DNA of 7,707 nt from Pseudomonadota bacterium (lineage in GTDB: Bacteria; Pseudomonadota; Gammaproteobacteria; Burkholderiales; Thiobacillaceae): positions 1-7,707 of the forward strand of contig JAJXXS010000145.1 in the NCBI GenBank assembly GCA_021780975.1, in the 5' to 3' direction. The notes below the pieces were generated by a model that was not told where the DNA came from, ran no database searches, and worked only from the letters and a program-made list of their open reading frames with translations. Positions 1 to 6,222 of this stretch are shown here, piece after piece; the stretch's first letter is position 1, and the number at the start of each line of letters is the position of its first letter. A program made the translations under genes and the position numbers.

Positions 1-36
1 GCGGCCTACGCGCGCTATCCCGCCGACACGATTTAA
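1..36 (+). CDS. C-terminal end of an upstream gene (partial, tentative)
   Basis: Reading from base 1 in frame 1 gives 11 codons, AAYARYPADTI, then a TAA stop at 34-36. The codons have mostly G or C in third position like the genes that follow, so this may be the tail of a gene lying to the left. Eleven residues are too few to identify a product, and the frame may be fortuitous. If real, it ends 61 bases before the next start codon. Confidence 0.3.
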   Translation, partial: AAYARYPADTI

Positions 37-97
37 TCTAGACTGCACCAAGCCTTCCAAAGGCTGAACAATCAAGATAACTAGGGGAGAGTAGAAA

Positions 98-1315
98 ATG
101 AGCTTTACTGTGCCGGAGCAATACCGTCACCTCGGCAGTCTGTTGAACGCCCTGGAAGCCCTGCGTAATTGGCGCGCGCTGGTCCTGCTGGCGCTGACGC
201 TGGTGCTGGGTGTCGCCGTCTTCATGCTGCTGGGCCTTGCGCATTCCCCCGGACTTACGGCGCTGGGCGCCCTCCTTGCCTTTGTGGTTTATCTGTACGG
301 TACCAGCGCCGTGGGCATCATGCTCATGCACCAGGCGCAGAGCAACGAGCCCATGTCGATCGTCGATTCGGTCATGCGCTCGCTGGCGATCAGCCATCGC
401 CTCGTCCTCATCGCCCTGTTGGTGTTCGCCATCTTTCTCGGCTTGATCCTGGCGGTCACCCTGCTTTTCCTGGTCTGCAAGATACCGGTTCTGGGAGCGC
501 TGCTGTATTTCGTCGCCTCGCCCTTGTCCATCCTGATCCTGGGGCTGGCCTACGCCGCCCTCGTGTTCGTCTTCATGCCCCTGGCCGGACCGGCGATCTG
601 GAGCGGTGAAAAGGTGTTCGACACGGTATCCACCCTCTATGCCGTGATCCGTCAGCGCCTGGCCCTCGCGGTCGTGCTGCTGGTGTTCCTGGGTATCCTG
701 GTGCTGATCACCGCTCTGGTGCTGGGCATGATTTTCTGGTCCGGCACCCTGGTGAGCACCGCACTCTCGGTTTCCATCCTGCATACCGGCGGCGGATTGT
801 TCAGCCACCTTCCCATGCCCGGCATGATGGGCAGCGGCGGTTTCGGCGGCTATGGCCCAGACAGCGCCTATGGCGGCGGCTATGGGGGAGGTTTCGGCGC
901 TGCGCCTGGCGCGGCCGGTGGCGGCGCGGGCAGCGGCCTGATCGCCGCTGGCCTGGGCGGTGCCGGGCTGCTCTTCGCGGCCATGATGGCCCTGCCGGGT
1001 CTGGTTTCACTGCAGGGGTATTGCCAGATCTATCTCATCGTCACCGATGGCCTCGACGTGAGCGCGGAAAAGGAAGCTCTGCGTCAGCGGCTGGATCAAG
1101 CACGCAACGTCGCCGAGGAGGCCAAGCGCCGCGCCGAGGACGCGCGGCGCAAGATGGAGGAACAGCGCCAGAAGGGCAGTGCCGAGCGTCCGGCTGCCGC
1201 CACACCAGCCTCCAGCGGCGCCCCTGCAACGGAGCACCTGCGCTGCCCGGCCTGCAACGGCGAGATCAGCGCGGACGACGCATTCTGCGGCCATTGTGGC
1301 CACAAACTCAAATAA
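98..1315 (+). CDS. Polytopic membrane protein with glycine-rich loop and C-terminal zinc ribbon
   Basis: This 405-residue protein is of unknown function; I do not recognise a named family. The ATG is preceded by a good ribosome binding site, AGGGGAGA at 83-90. Hydrophobic segments lie at about residues 27-47, 53-78, 101-127, 130-163, 187-215 and 281-315, giving roughly six membrane helices. Residues 231-280 are a glycine/alanine-rich, low-complexity loop. Residues 322-360 are rich in Glu, Lys, Arg and Ala with heptad-like spacing and probably form a coiled coil. The C-terminus is a zinc ribbon with Cys383, Cys386, Cys397 and Cys400 (C-X2-C-X10-C-X2-C). An even helix number puts both ends in the cytoplasm and the glycine loop in the periplasm, which is inference. 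It is the first of four same-strand genes and ends 12 bases before the next start. The same cysteine module recurs in the next two genes, suggesting a shared complex or ligand. Confidence 0.85.
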   Translation: MSFTVPEQYRHLGSLLNALEALRNWRALVLLALTLVLGVAVFMLLGLAHSPGLTALGALLAFVVYLYGTSAVGIMLMHQAQSNEPMSIVDSVMRSLAISHRLVLIALLVFAIFLGLILAVTLLFLVCKIPVLGALLYFVASPLSILILGLAYAALVFVFMPLAGPAIWSGEKVFDTVSTLYAVIRQRLALAVVLLVFLGILVLITALVLGMIFWSGTLVSTALSVSILHTGGGLFSHLPMPGMMGSGGFGGYGPDSAYGGGYGGGFGAAPGAAGGGAGSGLIAAGLGGAGLLFAAMMALPGLVSLQGYCQIYLIVTDGLDVSAEKEALRQRLDQARNVAEEAKRRAEDARRKMEEQRQKGSAERPAAATPASSGAPATEHLRCPACNGEISADDAFCGHCGHKLK

Positions 1316-1327
1316 GCGGGGTAGGCC

Positions 1328-2398
1328 ATGAGCACTTGCCCCCAGTGCCACGCGGATAACCGCCCCGAGGCGAAGTTTTGCGCGCGCTGCGGCCACGATC
1401 TCGGCAGTGCAGCGCCACAGGCATGCCCTTCCTGCCAGCACCCGAACAAGCCTGGCGCGCGCTTCTGCGCCAAATGCGGATTTGCTCTCGCCACGCCCGC
1501 GTCCACGGTTGCAGCCCCGCCGCAAAGCCCCCTTGCAGAGACCACCGCAGTGCCCGGCGCCGTGCCTTGTGCCGCCTGTGGCCACCCCAACAAGCCTGAG
1601 GCACGCTTTTGCGCCAAATGCGGGCGCGACTTGAGCGCCGGGGATGCGCCGCATATGGCGCCGAGCAGAACGCCAGCCCCCGTTGCCCCCGCCCCGCTGT
1701 CGACCGAAGCCGACGCGCCTAAACCGGCAACCGGTGCAGCAGCCGACCACGCGTCCACCGCATCCGCACTGGCGCCCCCCGGCGCACCGATGACGTCGGC
1801 CTCCCCGCCCCCCAACACAGGATCCGCTCGCTCCGCTAGGCGCAGCGCCCTGCCCCTGCTGGCCGGCGGGGGCATGCTTCTCATCGTGATCGCTGCAGGG
1901 GCTTATTTCGTGTTCCGCAATTCCATGCACGACATCAAACCGGTGCCGACCGCAGACTCGGGTCCCGCTGCCGTCACCGCGCCCCATCCCGCTGCCGTCA
2001 CCGCGCCCCATCCCGCTGCAATCCCGGTGCCGCCCAGTGCGCAGGCGCCGGCAACGCAACCCCTGGCACCGCCCACGGTGGAGCCGCGTACTCCGCCGCC
2101 CCTGGTAAGCGCGCCCGAAGCGCCGGCGCCTGCGATCAATGCCGCCAAAGCGCTGCCCAACGGTGATGTGCATGTGCAAACCAAAGCGCCACGCACGCCC
2201 ACCCCAGACCTGAGCGCCGCAGTGGCGAGCATCTTGGCACAAGGGAAAAGCTGCATGGACGATCAGAAATACGACTGCGCCATCGCCAGCGCCAAGAACG
2301 CCCTCAAACTTGCGCCCGACAACGCCGCGGCGCTAGCCCTGCTGAAGCAGGCGCGCGACGCGCAGCAACAAGCCCTTTCCAACATCCAGATCCAGTAA
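1328..2398 (+). CDS. Triple zinc-ribbon, single-pass membrane protein with TPR-like C-terminus
   Basis: A 356-residue protein of unknown function. Three zinc ribbons sit in tandem at the N-terminus: Cys4/7/18/21, Cys33/36/47/50 and Cys81/84/95/98, all C-X2-C-X10-C-X2-C. A Pro/Ala-rich linker (about 105-168) leads to one membrane helix (about 174-196) preceded by Arg169, Arg172 and nearby basic residues on the N-terminal side, so the ribbons should be cytoplasmic. A second Pro/Ala-rich stretch (about 205-295) then spans part of the periplasm and ends in a helical region (about 298-347) that reads like a TPR unit, with a KYDCAI turn and an LKLAPDNAAALALL second helix. Cys309 and Cys317 fall in this predicted periplasmic part. 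GGGGTAGG just before the ATG serves as ribosome binding site. The architecture recalls membrane proteins that hold zinc ribbons inside and a sensing domain outside, but the specific role is not known. Confidence 0.85.
   Translation: MSTCPQCHADNRPEAKFCARCGHDLGSAAPQACPSCQHPNKPGARFCAKCGFALATPASTVAAPPQSPLAETTAVPGAVPCAACGHPNKPEARFCAKCGRDLSAGDAPHMAPSRTPAPVAPAPLSTEADAPKPATGAAADHASTASALAPPGAPMTSASPPPNTGSARSARRSALPLLAGGGMLLIVIAAGAYFVFRNSMHDIKPVPTADSGPAAVTAPHPAAVTAPHPAAIPVPPSAQAPATQPLAPPTVEPRTPPPLVSAPEAPAPAINAAKALPNGDVHVQTKAPRTPTPDLSAAVASILAQGKSCMDDQKYDCAIASAKNALKLAPDNAAALALLKQARDAQQQALSNIQIQ
1439..1623 (+). repeat. Internal duplication encoding zinc ribbons 2 and 3
   Basis: Bases 1439-1479 and 1583-1623 align without gaps at 36 of 41 positions. 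Both encode the stretch from the HPNKP turn through FCAKCG of the second and third ribbons of the same protein. The identity extends to synonymous positions, so this looks like a fairly recent in-frame duplication of the ribbon module. The first ribbon (1337-1393) is clearly related in protein but more diverged. Confidence 0.75.
1963..2019 (+). repeat. 24-bp in-frame tandem repeat (2 copies plus 9 bases)
   Basis: The unit TCCCGCTGCCGTCACCGCGC plus CCCA occurs perfectly at 1963-1986 and 1987-2010, and its first nine bases recur at 2011-2019. It encodes the octapeptide PAAVTAPH twice in the periplasmic Pro/Ala-rich linker of the triple zinc-ribbon protein. Because the unit is a multiple of three, copy-number change would alter linker length without breaking the frame. 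Confidence 0.9.
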
Positions 2399-2404
2399 GA
2401 CCCC

Positions 2405-4147
2405 ATGTCGTACGAATACAGCTCAGAAAGCCGGCGCCTGGATTTTCCCAACCCCTTCCGGGTGGAGAATGTCTTCTGGCTCATCGCAGCGGCATTGCTG
2501 CTTGTAGGCGCGCTGGCCCTGCTCTTCATGAGCCGCGCCCAGCTCGCTGTGCACGCGGGCCTCTGGGGCCTGCAGCTGGCGCTGGGGGTATTCCTGTTGC
2601 TGCAGGGCCTGTATTACGGCGGCCGCGCGCTGGCTCAGCTGCGCTTCTTCTTCGGCCGCGGCCAACCGGCAGGATTGGCACCGGAACTCCAACCCGACAC
2701 AGACAGAACCTCGCGCGAAGCCGACGCACTCAAGGAAACCCTGCGCCAGGGCGCACTCAGCTACCAGGAACCCAAAGGAGCGCTCAACGGCCTCCTCTAC
2801 AGCTGGATCCCGGCGCTGATTTTTTCGCCGCAGCCGGTGCAAAAACTAGCACAAAAGCAATTCCAGTCGGCCGTTGCGCTGGTGGTGACCCTGCTGAGTT
2901 TTCTCGTCGCCTGGGTGGGTGCCCAAGCGGGCCCGGCCTCGGCCTGGCTGAGTCTGTTCTATTTCCTGTTCAGCGCCTTCCTGCTGCTGCGACCATTGTT
3001 CAGCCGCAACACCACCGAGTTGAGTCGGTGGCCTCTTGTCGCCCTAGTCCTTGCGCCCATCTTCCTGCCGCTCGGGCTGGCGTTTGTCGGCGGCGCTCTG
3101 CCCGACATCTCCTGGTTGGCGATGAACCTGCAAGCCTTCGCCCTTCTCCTGGCTGCCAGCGCCGCCGTGGTGCTGTTCTTCCTGGCCCTGCTGCACCAGA
3201 CCCCGCCTGCGCCGCGCACGCAGATCACATGGCAGCAGGCCAGCCTGGCGCTCAACGCACACCCTAAGCAGTTGCTCGACGAGCTCGAACGGGTCATGCA
3301 GCAGAATTGGAGCGAACAAATTCCCAACCGGCGCTATGAGCGCATCACGCCGCAGGTGGCGCTGAACCTGGAAAGCGGCGAGTTCTTCAGCCAGTTTCTG
3401 GAAGAAAGCCAGCCGCTGCCACCCGACGATTTGCGTCGCATGGATTTCGCGGGGGCCTTCACGCTGCCGCGCTACCGCTGGTTGGCTTGGCTGGGCGTGC
3501 TCGGTCTGGCGTTGCTTGCGCTGGGGGTTTTGGCGCTGGTAGGGTTCGGCAGCATGCTAGATCCGCGCGCATTCAGCCGCGACGCCAGCAGCTACGCCAT
3601 CTTCGGCGCTGCCATGCTGCTGGTGGCGTCGTATTGCTTTCATGTGGGCCACCGCCTTTGGGAGCGCTTCGACTTCATTTCCACGCTGTACTGGGTGGAG
3701 ATGAAGGGCAACTACCAAGCCGCCCGCGTCGATTACGGCAACCAATGGACCGACCGCCTGAAGACCCAGAAGCAGGTCATCAATGTGGAAAACATGACCC
3801 TCAGGGTCTGGGTCGCGCAGCTCGACAGCGTAACCTTCGGCAAGAATGCCGAGCGCTACATCACCGCGATGCACGGAGTGCCCGATCAGACCACCTGGCT
3901 CTCCCAGCACCTGAGCCAGTTCGCCGCCGAGCAGAGCATGATCGTCGCTCCCAGCGCCCGAGCGGACCAAGCCAAGCTGCAATCCCTGGCGGCAGTCAAC
4001 CAGGGCACGAGCCCGCCTGCCCTGCCCGCCGCCATGCTCAGCCAGACCCTGGGCGCCAGTCCGGCGACCTGCCCTGAATGCGCGCAACCCATCGAGTCCG
4101 GGGCGCTGTTCTGCAGCCACTGCGGCCTGCGCCTGGCCGGCCAGTGA
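2405..4147 (+). CDS. Eight-helix membrane protein with C-terminal zinc ribbon
   Basis: A 580-residue protein whose function I do not recognise. Hydrophobic segments lie at about residues 22-42, 51-72, 154-172, 178-199, 209-230, 238-263, 358-382 and 396-414. They can be read as four helical hairpins with soluble regions between them: 73-150, 264-357 and 415-550. Basic residues cluster in these soluble parts and at the N-terminus, so all of them are predicted to face the cytoplasm. Residues 415-510 look like a folded domain rich in aromatic and charged residues. A zinc ribbon closes the protein: Cys556, Cys559, Cys570 and Cys573. The start codon follows the previous stop by only 6 bases and has no clear Shine-Dalgarno sequence, so translation is probably coupled to the gene before. 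The shared zinc-ribbon spacing ties it to its two upstream neighbours. Confidence 0.85.
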   Translation: MSYEYSSESRRLDFPNPFRVENVFWLIAAALLLVGALALLFMSRAQLAVHAGLWGLQLALGVFLLLQGLYYGGRALAQLRFFFGRGQPAGLAPELQPDTDRTSREADALKETLRQGALSYQEPKGALNGLLYSWIPALIFSPQPVQKLAQKQFQSAVALVVTLLSFLVAWVGAQAGPASAWLSLFYFLFSAFLLLRPLFSRNTTELSRWPLVALVLAPIFLPLGLAFVGGALPDISWLAMNLQAFALLLAASAAVVLFFLALLHQTPPAPRTQITWQQASLALNAHPKQLLDELERVMQQNWSEQIPNRRYERITPQVALNLESGEFFSQFLEESQPLPPDDLRRMDFAGAFTLPRYRWLAWLGVLGLALLALGVLALVGFGSMLDPRAFSRDASSYAIFGAAMLLVASYCFHVGHRLWERFDFISTLYWVEMKGNYQAARVDYGNQWTDRLKTQKQVINVENMTLRVWVAQLDSVTFGKNAERYITAMHGVPDQTTWLSQHLSQFAAEQSMIVAPSARADQAKLQSLAAVNQGTSPPALPAAMLSQTLGASPATCPECAQPIESGALFCSHCGLRLAGQ

Positions 4148-4172
4148 AATACCCAACTTACACAACTGATAC

Positions 4173-4178
4173 GGGGAG
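4173..4178 (+). promoter_or_regulatory. Ribosome binding site fixing the lipoprotein start
   Basis: GGGGAG lies 7 bases before the ATG at 4186. This start gives a normal lipoprotein signal peptide. The same frame is open back to an ATG at 4078 inside the preceding gene, but that start would put 36 polar residues in front of the signal peptide. Confidence 0.75.
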
Positions 4179-4185
4179 ACATCTC

Positions 4186-4896
4186 ATGCATCATCCAAAT
4201 CGCTGCAGCGTGAAAATTTTTGTGCTTCTGCTTACCGGAAGCCTGACCCTGGGCGGTTGCGCGACCCCGGGGGGAGACAGTGGCCCGGCGGCCGGGAGCG
4301 AAAGCGGCGGCTGCAACACCGGCATTGCCGCCGCTGTCGGGGCGGTGGCCGGGGCACTCATCGGCGGCGGCAACAACACGGTGAAAGGCGCGCTGATCGG
4401 CGGCGCGGTCGGCGCGCTCGCCTGCGTCGCCTACAACTATCATGTGCGCCAGGTCAAAACCGCTCAGCAGGTGCAGGAGGATTATCGCGCCACGCATCAG
4501 GGCAAGCTGCCGCAAAACACCGTGGTGGACCGCTATGAGACGCGCTTTTCGCCGGCTGTCATAAAGCCCGGCGAGAAGACCGAACTGGTTTCCTACGTGC
4601 AGATCGTGCAAGGCCAGGACAGCCCCACCCCGCTGGTCGAGGAAGCCGCCACCCTCTACGCTCCCAACGGCAAGGCGCTGAAGACGCTGCGCAAGCAGGT
4701 CAACCAAGACGCCGCCTCGGGGGCCTTCCAAAGCACTTTTGCCTTGGCTCTTCCTAGCGGCGTGCCGCAAGGCAAGTACCGCATGGAAACCGCGCTTTAC
4801 TTGAATGGCAAGGAAGTGGCCAAGCGCGATACCCATTTGCAGGTGGCGCGCCTCGGTGCTCCCGATACGACGCGCCTGGCAAGTCTGGGCTATTGA
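4186..4896 (+). CDS. Glycine-zipper lipoprotein
   Basis: A 236-residue predicted lipoprotein. The signal peptide has a basic residue at Lys10, a hydrophobic core at about 11-21 and the lipobox LGGC with Cys25 as the acylated residue. Ala at +2 favours the outer membrane rather than retention in the inner one. Residues 46-79 form a glycine zipper with repeated G-x3-G spacing, as in the SlyB/17-kDa-antigen style of lipoproteins, here flanked by Cys43 and Cys80. The remaining part (about 90-221) has alternating hydrophobic and polar residues suggesting beta strands, with an Ig-like flavour (FSPAVIKPGEKTELVSYVQI, later GKYRMETALYLNGKEVAKRD). It starts 38 bases after the preceding zinc-ribbon gene and probably closes the same operon. 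A periplasmic or outer-membrane partner of the three inner-membrane proteins is an attractive but untested reading. Confidence 0.85.
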   Translation: MHHPNRCSVKIFVLLLTGSLTLGGCATPGGDSGPAAGSESGGCNTGIAAAVGAVAGALIGGGNNTVKGALIGGAVGALACVAYNYHVRQVKTAQQVQEDYRATHQGKLPQNTVVDRYETRFSPAVIKPGEKTELVSYVQIVQGQDSPTPLVEEAATLYAPNGKALKTLRKQVNQDAASGAFQSTFALALPSGVPQGKYRMETALYLNGKEVAKRDTHLQVARLGAPDTTRLASLGY

Positions 4897-4905
4897 GGCT
4901 GCACA

Positions 4906-4929
4906 CGGCAACGGCGCAGGCCGTTGCCG
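4906..4929 (+). terminator. Strong GC hairpin after the lipoprotein gene (possible terminator)
   Basis: CGGCAACGGC (4906-4915) and GCCGTTGCCG (4920-4929) are perfect inverted repeats of 10 bp around a GCAG loop, starting 9 bases after the stop codon. No T-run follows, so this is not a textbook intrinsic terminator. It could still end the operon transcript, pause polymerase or protect the mRNA 3' end. Confidence 0.5.
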
Positions 4930-4980
4930 GCCGTGATGCCATACCGCGCGCCCTCATCAGCGCCCCGCCTTGCTGGGAAG

Positions 4981-5264
4981 CGCGGCGTTCTGCCCTACAA
5001 CGTCCAGGGACTGCCGAAGGCGGGCATCGCCTGCGCCAACATCATCGCGGCCTTCCAGTGCGCTGAACATTTCATCGCGGTGGATGAACCGAGCGAGTAC
5101 GACAAGCCGCGCTGCAGATCTACCCGGAAGCCAGGAAAACCAGGGTAACCCGCGCTTCTGGTAGACCCCACTTCTGTGCACCATCCGCTTGTACCCCCGG
5201 GGCGAACGCCGCCATGCAGCCATTTTTCCAGCAGCACTGCCCATCGATAGCAACCCTCGCTTAA
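4981..5264 (+). pseudogene. Possible decayed coding remnant in the intergenic gap
   Basis: Bases 4981-5109 read as a protein-like stretch (GLPKAGIACANIIAAFQCAE then HFIAVDEPSEYDKP) with strong G/C third positions. The frame then turns into basic low-quality sequence and stops at 5146-5148. Moving to another frame at about 5109 gives ALQIYPEARKT and stays open to a stop at 5262-5264, as would happen after a one-base indel. No ribosome binding site or convincing start is visible and I do not recognise the family. The whole gap 4897-5360 otherwise shows only the hairpin and a weak promoter-like site. Confidence 0.22.
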
Positions 5265-5286
5265 GCTACGCTTGCACTGGAAAACC

Positions 5287-5317
5287 TTCCTGCCGACCTT
5301 GGCAGCTGACTTACAAT
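5287..5317 (+). promoter_or_regulatory. Weak candidate promoter for nadC
   Basis: TACAAT at 5312-5317 differs by one base from the sigma-70 -10 consensus. The only -35-like match at tolerable spacing is TTCCTG at 5287-5292, with a long 19-base spacer, so the evidence rests on the -10 box. A transcript from here would begin near 5324 and fit translation from the ATG at 5361. Confidence 0.25.
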
Positions 5318-5360
5318 GCCTGCTGCCATGCGTGTTTATTCCTCTTGCCTACTTTGCAAC

Positions 5361-6209
5361 ATGCCTTCGATTTTTACTCCCGCAGATATTGCCCGCATTG
5401 CCAGTGAAGACGCCGCCCGCGCGCTGGAAGAAGACGTAGGTGCCGGCGATCTGACGGCCGCCCTGGTCCCCGTTGCAACCGCAGCACGCGCCACGCTGCT
5501 TTGCCGGGAGGCCGCCGTGCTGTGCGGCGTACCTTGGTTCGAGGCAGTCTTGCGCCGCCTCGACGCGCGCGTCGTCCTGCGCTGGCTGGTGCCCGAAGGG
5601 GCTCCGGTCCACCCCAACCAGACCCTTTGCGAACTGGAGGGGAATGCCCGTGCCCTGCTCACCGCCGAGCGCACCGCACTCAACTATCTGCAGACGCTCT
5701 CAGGCGTGGCCACCGTCACGCGCCGCTACGTGGACGCCGTGGCGGGCACGCCAGCCCAGATATACGACACGCGCAAGACCATCCCGGGGTTGCGCCGGGC
5801 GCAAAAATACGCGGTCGCGGTAGGGGGTGGAGTCAACCATCGCATGGGCCTCTACGACGCCATCCTCATCAAGGAAAACCACATCGCTGCAGCCGGCGGC
5901 ATCCCGCAAGCCTTGGCCGCCGCCCGCGCGCTGGGTGGTGGTGTGGCAATTCAGATTGAAGTGGAAAACCTCAACCAGTTGGAAACGGCCCTGCAGGCAG
6001 GCGCCGATCTCGTGCTGCTCGACAACTTCGACCTCGCCACGCTCAAGGCCGCCGTCAAGATCACCGCCGGGCGCGCCAAGCTGGAGGCATCAGGCAACAT
6101 CTCCCTCGACAATGTGCGCGAGGTCGCGGGAACGGGCGTGGACCGCATCTCGGTAGGCGGCCTGACCAAGCACCTGCGCGCCGTGGATCTGTCGCTGCGC
6201 TTCCGTTGA
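5361..6209 (+). CDS. nadC: Nicotinate-nucleotide diphosphorylase (carboxylating), quinolinate phosphoribosyltransferase
   Basis: This cytoplasmic enzyme converts quinolinate and PRPP to nicotinate mononucleotide, CO2 and pyrophosphate, the step that feeds de novo NAD synthesis. From the ATG at 5361 it has 282 residues, the usual family length. Family signatures in order: EEDVGAGDLTA (23-33), ERTALNYLQTLSGVAT (103-118), DTRKTIPGLR (136-145), GGGVNHRMGLYDAILIKENH (155-174), IEVEN (199-203), LLDNF (219-223) and EASGNI...ISVGGLTKH (242-271). Residues matching known active-site positions are Arg104, Lys139, His160, Lys171, Glu200 and Asp221. In-frame ATGs at 5316 and 5328 would add 15 or 11 residues of atypical sequence. 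None of the three has a good Shine-Dalgarno site, so the start is chosen by family length and the -10 box. nadA and nadB are not in the window. Confidence 0.95.
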   Translation: MPSIFTPADIARIASEDAARALEEDVGAGDLTAALVPVATAARATLLCREAAVLCGVPWFEAVLRRLDARVVLRWLVPEGAPVHPNQTLCELEGNARALLTAERTALNYLQTLSGVATVTRRYVDAVAGTPAQIYDTRKTIPGLRRAQKYAVAVGGGVNHRMGLYDAILIKENHIAAAGGIPQALAAARALGGGVAIQIEVENLNQLETALQAGADLVLLDNFDLATLKAAVKITAGRAKLEASGNISLDNVREVAGTGVDRISVGGLTKHLRAVDLSLRFR

Positions 6210-6222
6210 GCTGGCCGCCTGC

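Noticed and set aside
51..65. Small hairpin AGCCTT-CCA-AAGGCT before the first gene
   Set aside because: Only 6 bp of stem with a 3-base loop and no T-run; too weak to call a terminator or regulator.
38..808. Long minus-strand open frame opposite the first membrane protein gene
   Set aside because: Its product is extremely rich in Gln, His, Asp, Gly and Arg, as expected for the complement of hydrophobic codons, and the opposite strand carries a well-formed membrane protein.
1007..2242. 411-codon minus-strand open frame
   Set aside because: Gly/Arg/Ala/Cys-rich antisense shadow of the zinc-ribbon genes in GC-rich DNA; no domains or ribosome binding site.
4078..4185. Extended start for the lipoprotein inside the preceding gene
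   Set aside because: It would place 36 polar residues before the signal peptide; the ATG at 4186 has a good ribosome binding site.
3886..4911. 341-codon minus-strand open frame covering the lipoprotein gene
   Set aside because: The opposite strand has a clear signal peptide, lipobox and ribosome binding site, and this frame shows no recognisable motif.
4957..5253. 98-codon minus-strand open frame in the gap before nadC
   Set aside because: Basic, low-quality composition with no ribosome binding site; the plus strand of the same stretch looks more gene-like.
4897..5360. Search for tRNA, small RNA, CRISPR or insertion-sequence traces in the gap
   Set aside because: No T-loop-like motif, no regular repeats and no terminal inverted repeats were seen by eye.
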